Shown here piece after piece: positions 60,065 to 64,000 of a stretch of 64,000 nucleotides of DNA; position 1 is the stretch's first letter, and each line of letters begins with the position of its first letter. The position numbers were made by a program, and so were the translations under genes. The notes beneath the pieces are model-generated. The model saw nothing but the letters and a program-made list of their open reading frames with translations, was not told where the DNA came from and searched no databases. Source of the stretch: Roridomyces roridus (Eukaryota > Basidiomycota > Agaricomycetes > Agaricales > Mycenaceae); NCBI GenBank assembly GCA_029378245.1, contig JARKIF010000006.1:2666001-2730000 (forward strand). The letters are read 5' to 3'.

Positions 60065-63000
60065 ATGGAAGGCCCCGACAATCCGGCCAGGCCCAGTACT
60101 GCAGAACTCCCCGTTCCGGAGCCAAAACCAGGTCGGAATAACAACCGACGTAACAACCAGCGCCCTCAGGACACCAACGGCAGCAGCCCATCTCATCAGC
60201 CTCGTCCGAGAGGCGATAGAGGCAGACGGCCTGCCCCGAAATTCACGACCCCAGCATGAAAATGCCAATGTGAATTCCGATGTCGCGCGGCATAGCGACA
60301 ACTGGAGAGCCCACAGTTCAGAGGCTTCCTCGGCACCACCACCACCGCGTCCTCGTGGCCGTGGTGCCAAATTCAATTCTGGTCTCACCTCTCCCGACGC
60401 GACATCATCTGCTCCAAGGGCTCCCAAGCCCAAGCCCAAACCTGCCCCAGTCGCCGACGATCTGACCTCGATCCTCACTGCTGCCTTGAGCACACCGCCA
60501 GTACCCTGACTGTCCGATCTGTTTCTCGGCCGTTCATCCCGCGCAACCCACTTGGTCATGTTCACCATCGATCCCCTGTGCTCGAGACACAACAGTACTG
60601 TTGGACTACCTTCCACCTCAAGTGCATTCGCTCGTGGGCTGCCAAGAGCGTCAAAGAAGTGGCAGACGCGTGGGCTGCTCGTGGAGAACCCCAACGAGGA
60701 GGCGAGTGGCGCTGCCCCGGCTGCCAGGCTCGCCGCGTTGCCTGTTCCCACAGCTTATCGTTGCTTCTGCGGTTCGACGCCCTCTCCAGCCCCACCACGA
60801 ATCTCTACCCCTCATTCAGTGCGCGTCTCCCTGCACTCGGACACGCCCAACCTGCTCGCATCCATGCCCGCTTCTCTGCCACCCGGGACCGTGCCCTCCT
60901 TGCCGTATTACCACCGACGTCAAATGTGGATGCCTCAAAGGAACGATCTTGGCCCTCCGTTGTGGCGAGACCAACATCAGTTGCGGTGCGATTTGCGAGC
61001 GAACTCTAGCTTGCGGTGCCCACAAATGTGAGCGCGAATGTCACACTGATTCGTGTGATCCATGCGCTGTTCGTGAGCAGGCACGGTGCTGGTGCGGCAA
61101 AGAAGAGCGTGAAGTCGCATGTGGGGCTGGCGATCCTGTAAAGTGCACTCATGACGCTGTCGCAGAGCCTTGGGTCGGGCGTTTTGGATGCGACGCGCCT
61201 TGTGACCGTCTTTTCGACTGCGGGAAGCACCGCTGCGCACGGTCCTGCCACCCAGCGAGCGGGCCTCCTTCAGAATGTCCCCGCTCGCCGGCACGTGTTC
61301 GCACGTGCCCTTGCGGCCGGCAATCTATCGCACCATCAAATGATCCCAACGCTTTTCCGGCACGCGCAGATTGTACCGCGCCCATCCCGACATGCAAGGC
61401 TCAGTGCTCGCGAATCCTTGCGTGTGGTCACGCGTGTCCTATCAGCTGCCATGAGGGTGAGTGTCCACCGTGCTCGGAACCCATCGTGCGGCCCTGCCGA
61501 TGCGGCGCGACCTCGAAGAAAATTCCTTGTAGTGTCGCAGAGGGCGAAAACGGTTCGCAGGAGGTGTTATGCGAGAAACCGTGTGCCGCTTTGAGAGCGT
61601 GTGGCCGCCACCGCTGTTTACGCCTGTGTTGTCCGCTTGCCAGTGTAGCGGCGTTGCAGCAGAAGAGCAAGGGCAAGAAGCGTGCCGTTGATTCCGAGGC
61701 TGCAGGTGTTGGAGAGGAGCGTGGGGGACTTCACGAGTGCGATCTCGTTTGCGGCAAAATGTTGAGTTGTGGGGAGCATCGCTGTGAGGAGAAGGATCAC
61801 AAGGGCCCTTGCCCTCCGTGCCTGAGGAGTAGCTTTGAAGAGGTAAGCCATCCGTCTTGTTTTTTTTTCTTTCTGGTACTCATTGTTTGATTAGCTGATC
61901 TGCCCTTGTGGTCGAACGGTTCTCGAGCCACCCATTCCTTGTGGAACTCGTATCCAGTGTAGCTACCAATGCCCACGCCCGGCACCTACCTGCGGACATC
62001 CACGCACTCAACACATATGCCACGATGACGAGGTTGGATGCCCTCCATGCCCGTTCTTGACAACAAAGAGGTGCATGTGCGGCAAGAAGGAAGTCGGGAA
62101 CGTTCGGTGTGCGCAGGAGCGCGTTTCTTGTGGTAGCGTCTGCGGGCGGCCCCTTGCGTGTGGATATCACCATTGCGAACGGCCCTGCCATCCAGCAGAC
62201 GAGGACTGCGGTGCTTGCGCTCTTCCTTGCGGCAAGCCCAGAAAGTTGTGCTTCCCTCTACGCCATCCATGCACCCAGCCTTGTCATGCCCCGGCCGGGT
62301 GTGACGAGTCTGCACCGTGCACGGCCATCATCACCGTTTCGTGTGCGTGCGGCCGGATTCGTCAGCCGATTCAATGCTGGGAAGAGTGTCGCTAATCCTA
62401 TCGGTCGCGAGAGTCAACAGCCCAAGTGCACCAACGAGTGTTTGATTGCGAAGCGGAATGCGCGTCTGGCGGATGCCCTCGGCATCAGTCAAGATACTCG
62501 AGACCGTGGTGGGCCCCCTGTTGCTTGGGCCTGATGAGGTTCTTGCTTTTGCACGTGCCAATCCCAAGTTTGTGAGCGTCGTGGAAAAGGCATTTGCAGA
62601 GTGCGTTTTATTACCTTTTGTATGAGATGATACTTACCCTACGACAGTTTCGTCGCAAGCGAGAAGAAGATGCAGGTTCTGCCGCATATGCCGCCTGATC
62701 GCCGTAAATTCGTCCATGATGTACGTTTTTCTTTTGTCCAGCTGAATCCTTACTGAATATATCCCAGGTCGCAGCAATCTACCGAATGGATACGCAAATG
62801 GTTGACCAAGAACCGCATCGAAGTGTGCAGCTCCTTCGCCGCTTCGATACCAAAGTACCGTCCCCTCTGCTTTCTGCGGCACTCGCTGCTGCTGGACCGC
62901 CCCCCAGTCTCGGCAAGCTTGCAGATCTTCGTACCGCAAACACTGCGGGTGCCTCCTGGCGCGCAGCACCAGCTAAACCTACTGTAGCGCCTGCCCCTCG

Positions 63001-63169
63001 TGCATGGGGAGCTTCGAGTACGCCACTCACTCCGCCGACTGTTACGCCTCCTCCCCCTCCTCCCCCTCCGCCGACTGTACAAGCCCCGGTGCCTGTAGCC
63101 CCAGTTGCAGCGACCCCGAGCACCCCGGCTGATGTTCCGGAAGATTGGGAGGACGATGGGCATGTTTAG
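60065..63169 (+). CDS. NFX1-type zinc-finger protein (FAP1/shuttle craft family) with R3H domain
   Basis: Start MEGPDNPARPSTAELPVPEP chosen as the first ATG of a Pro/Arg/Asn-rich N-terminal region. Next is the variant RING/PHD (YPDCPICFSAVHPAQPTWSC ... QQYCWTTFHLKCIRSWAA ... WRCPGCQ). A long run of NFX1 repeats follows (CSHPCPLLCHPGPCPPC, CGAHKCERECHTDSCDPC, CGKHRCARSCH, CGHACPISCHEGECPPC, CGHPRTQHICHDDEVGCPPC, CGYHHCERPCHPADEDCGAC). The end holds an R3H domain (KKMQVLPHMPPDRRKFVHDV ... RRFDTKVPSP) and a Pro-rich tail ending DDGHV. Yeast FAP1 binds FKBP12/Fpr1; NFX1 acts as a transcription or RNA regulator and ubiquitin ligase. At least five frame shifts (near 60235, 60510, 60575, 60822, 62380) are needed. 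The exact N-terminus is uncertain. Confidence 0.9.
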
Positions 63170-63333
63170 AGATAGTGTAGACGTTGTACTTTGGTGCTGT
63201 AAGCCCGGGACTTGAATTAATGCGCAATTAATGTGCAACTTCCTTGCTTGACGCAGTCCGATTTACCCAAGATTTACTGGATTTATCACCTCATAGCGTC
63301 GTCCCGTTCTTGGCCATCAAGTCCGGCCCGTAC

Positions 63334-64000
63334 ATGCCGGAACACCATCATCCTTGCCGTTTACGCCCACTCACGCCAATTGCCCCGTCTTGGCCCGAGC
63401 CTGAAGAGCTGGCTACGCGTCGTTGGTCTTCAGATAGCACGGAGTCAGAAGAACCTAGTGTCTACTCAGACATTGGCAGCGAGCGAACCAACCTCCTTCC
63501 CGTATGCAATGGGTTACGCAGCAGAGATTTTCCTTGTCCTCGTCCTCTACTGCATCCTTCACAAGTTCAAAGCCAGCGTCAAGTCCATTCCGTGCGACCC
63601 ACCTCCACCCAGAAGCGACCCCGTCGCAAAGTCGGCATCGACCCACCGCCGTCCCTGGACTACGGTCCTCGGACTCACGTTTTTTTTCTCGGCAGGCCTC
63701 GCGCTGCTGAGCAACAGTCCCGTCTCAATCCAGATCGATTTTCTTTCATTCGTCGACAGCGTAATGGCAATCGAACGGTTCTTGCTCGACAGGTGGCCGC
63801 TCTATTATTCCCTCGAATCGCACATATCGGCCCATGCTCTAAAATATCTCCAAGTCTTTATAGTCGGCATCGTTAGCCATTGCGTCAGCATCTGCGCCGT
63901 GTCGCGCCTCCGTCGCGCCCTCTTCTGGACGTTCTCCTTCCTCCTTGTGCAGCTCCTCGTCTGCGTGGAGCTCGTAACGCTTGCCGTTATAGCCTCATCT
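63334..64000 (+). CDS. Multi-span membrane protein, copy 2 of the inverted pair (3' end outside window)
   Basis: From about 63479 the conceptual protein SEPTSFPYAMGYAAEIFLVL, VLYCILHKFKASVKSIPCDP, THRRPWTTVLGLTFFFSAG, IERFLLDRWPLYYSLESHIS and VGIVSHCVSICAVSRLRRAL matches, in the same order, the copy at 55591-57365 on the other strand. The likely start is the ATG at 63334 (MPEHHHPCRLRPLTPIAPSW), which lies in a frame one base off from the conserved part. Either a shift near 63475 or a missed intron is involved, so the N-terminus is uncertain. After LRRAL the two copies diverge or an intron follows. Function unknown. It ends at the window edge while still open. Confidence 0.65.

Overview
This window is nuclear DNA of a filamentous basidiomycete, most likely an Agaricomycete mushroom. 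Genes are packed on both strands and are cut by many introns of about 45-60 nt with GT...AG borders and CTAAC/CTGAC-type branch sites. The gene content fits too: an OrdA-like P450, a PDR-type ABC transporter, a secreted 'macrofage activating glycoprotein'-type protein, a class II-like heme peroxidase and an SRA-only protein. I see no rRNA, tRNA, CRISPR array or intact transposon.

Layout. 0-20 kb: the 3' part of a cytochrome P450 (+), an RRM protein (-), a full-size PDR/ABCG transporter (+), an FSH serine hydrolase (+), a DED1/DDX3 DEAD-box helicase (-), an SRA-domain protein (+), a PTEN phosphatase (-) and a seven-helix GPCR-like protein (-). 20-32.7 kb: a CBS-domain protein (+), two tandem short-chain dehydrogenases (-), the secreted glycoprotein (+), a zinc alcohol/polyol dehydrogenase (-), a large protein with the architecture of the meiotic axis protein SYCP2/Red1 (+), and a metallo-beta-lactamase-fold hydrolase (-). 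32.8-43.8 kb: mitochondrial isoleucyl-tRNA synthetase (+), a MYND zinc-finger protein (+), a B-type cyclin (+), a GCN4/CPC1-like bZIP factor (-) and a 1.3-kb promoter region. 43.8-64 kb: assimilatory NAD(P)H nitrite reductase (+), 26S proteasome subunit RPN1 (+), a secreted heme peroxidase (+), an acidic repeat-rich membrane protein (+), a multi-span membrane protein (-), a GH20 hexosaminidase (+), an NFX1-type zinc-finger protein (+), and a second, window-truncated copy of the multi-span membrane protein (+).

The genes do not form one pathway. Most are housekeeping (translation, proteasome, cell cycle, RNA helicase, nitrogen assimilation), mixed with secreted or detoxification genes. Several pairs share short divergent promoters: 32682/32852, 57365/57525, 19756/20024 and 22893/23119.

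One caution governs the reading. Many conserved genes, including the essential DED1, carry single-base frameshifts, some in G/C homopolymers. These look like assembly errors rather than pseudogenes. CDS spans below run from start codon to stop codon and include introns. Where I name a frameshift, the product was inferred by following the conserved sequence from one frame to the next.
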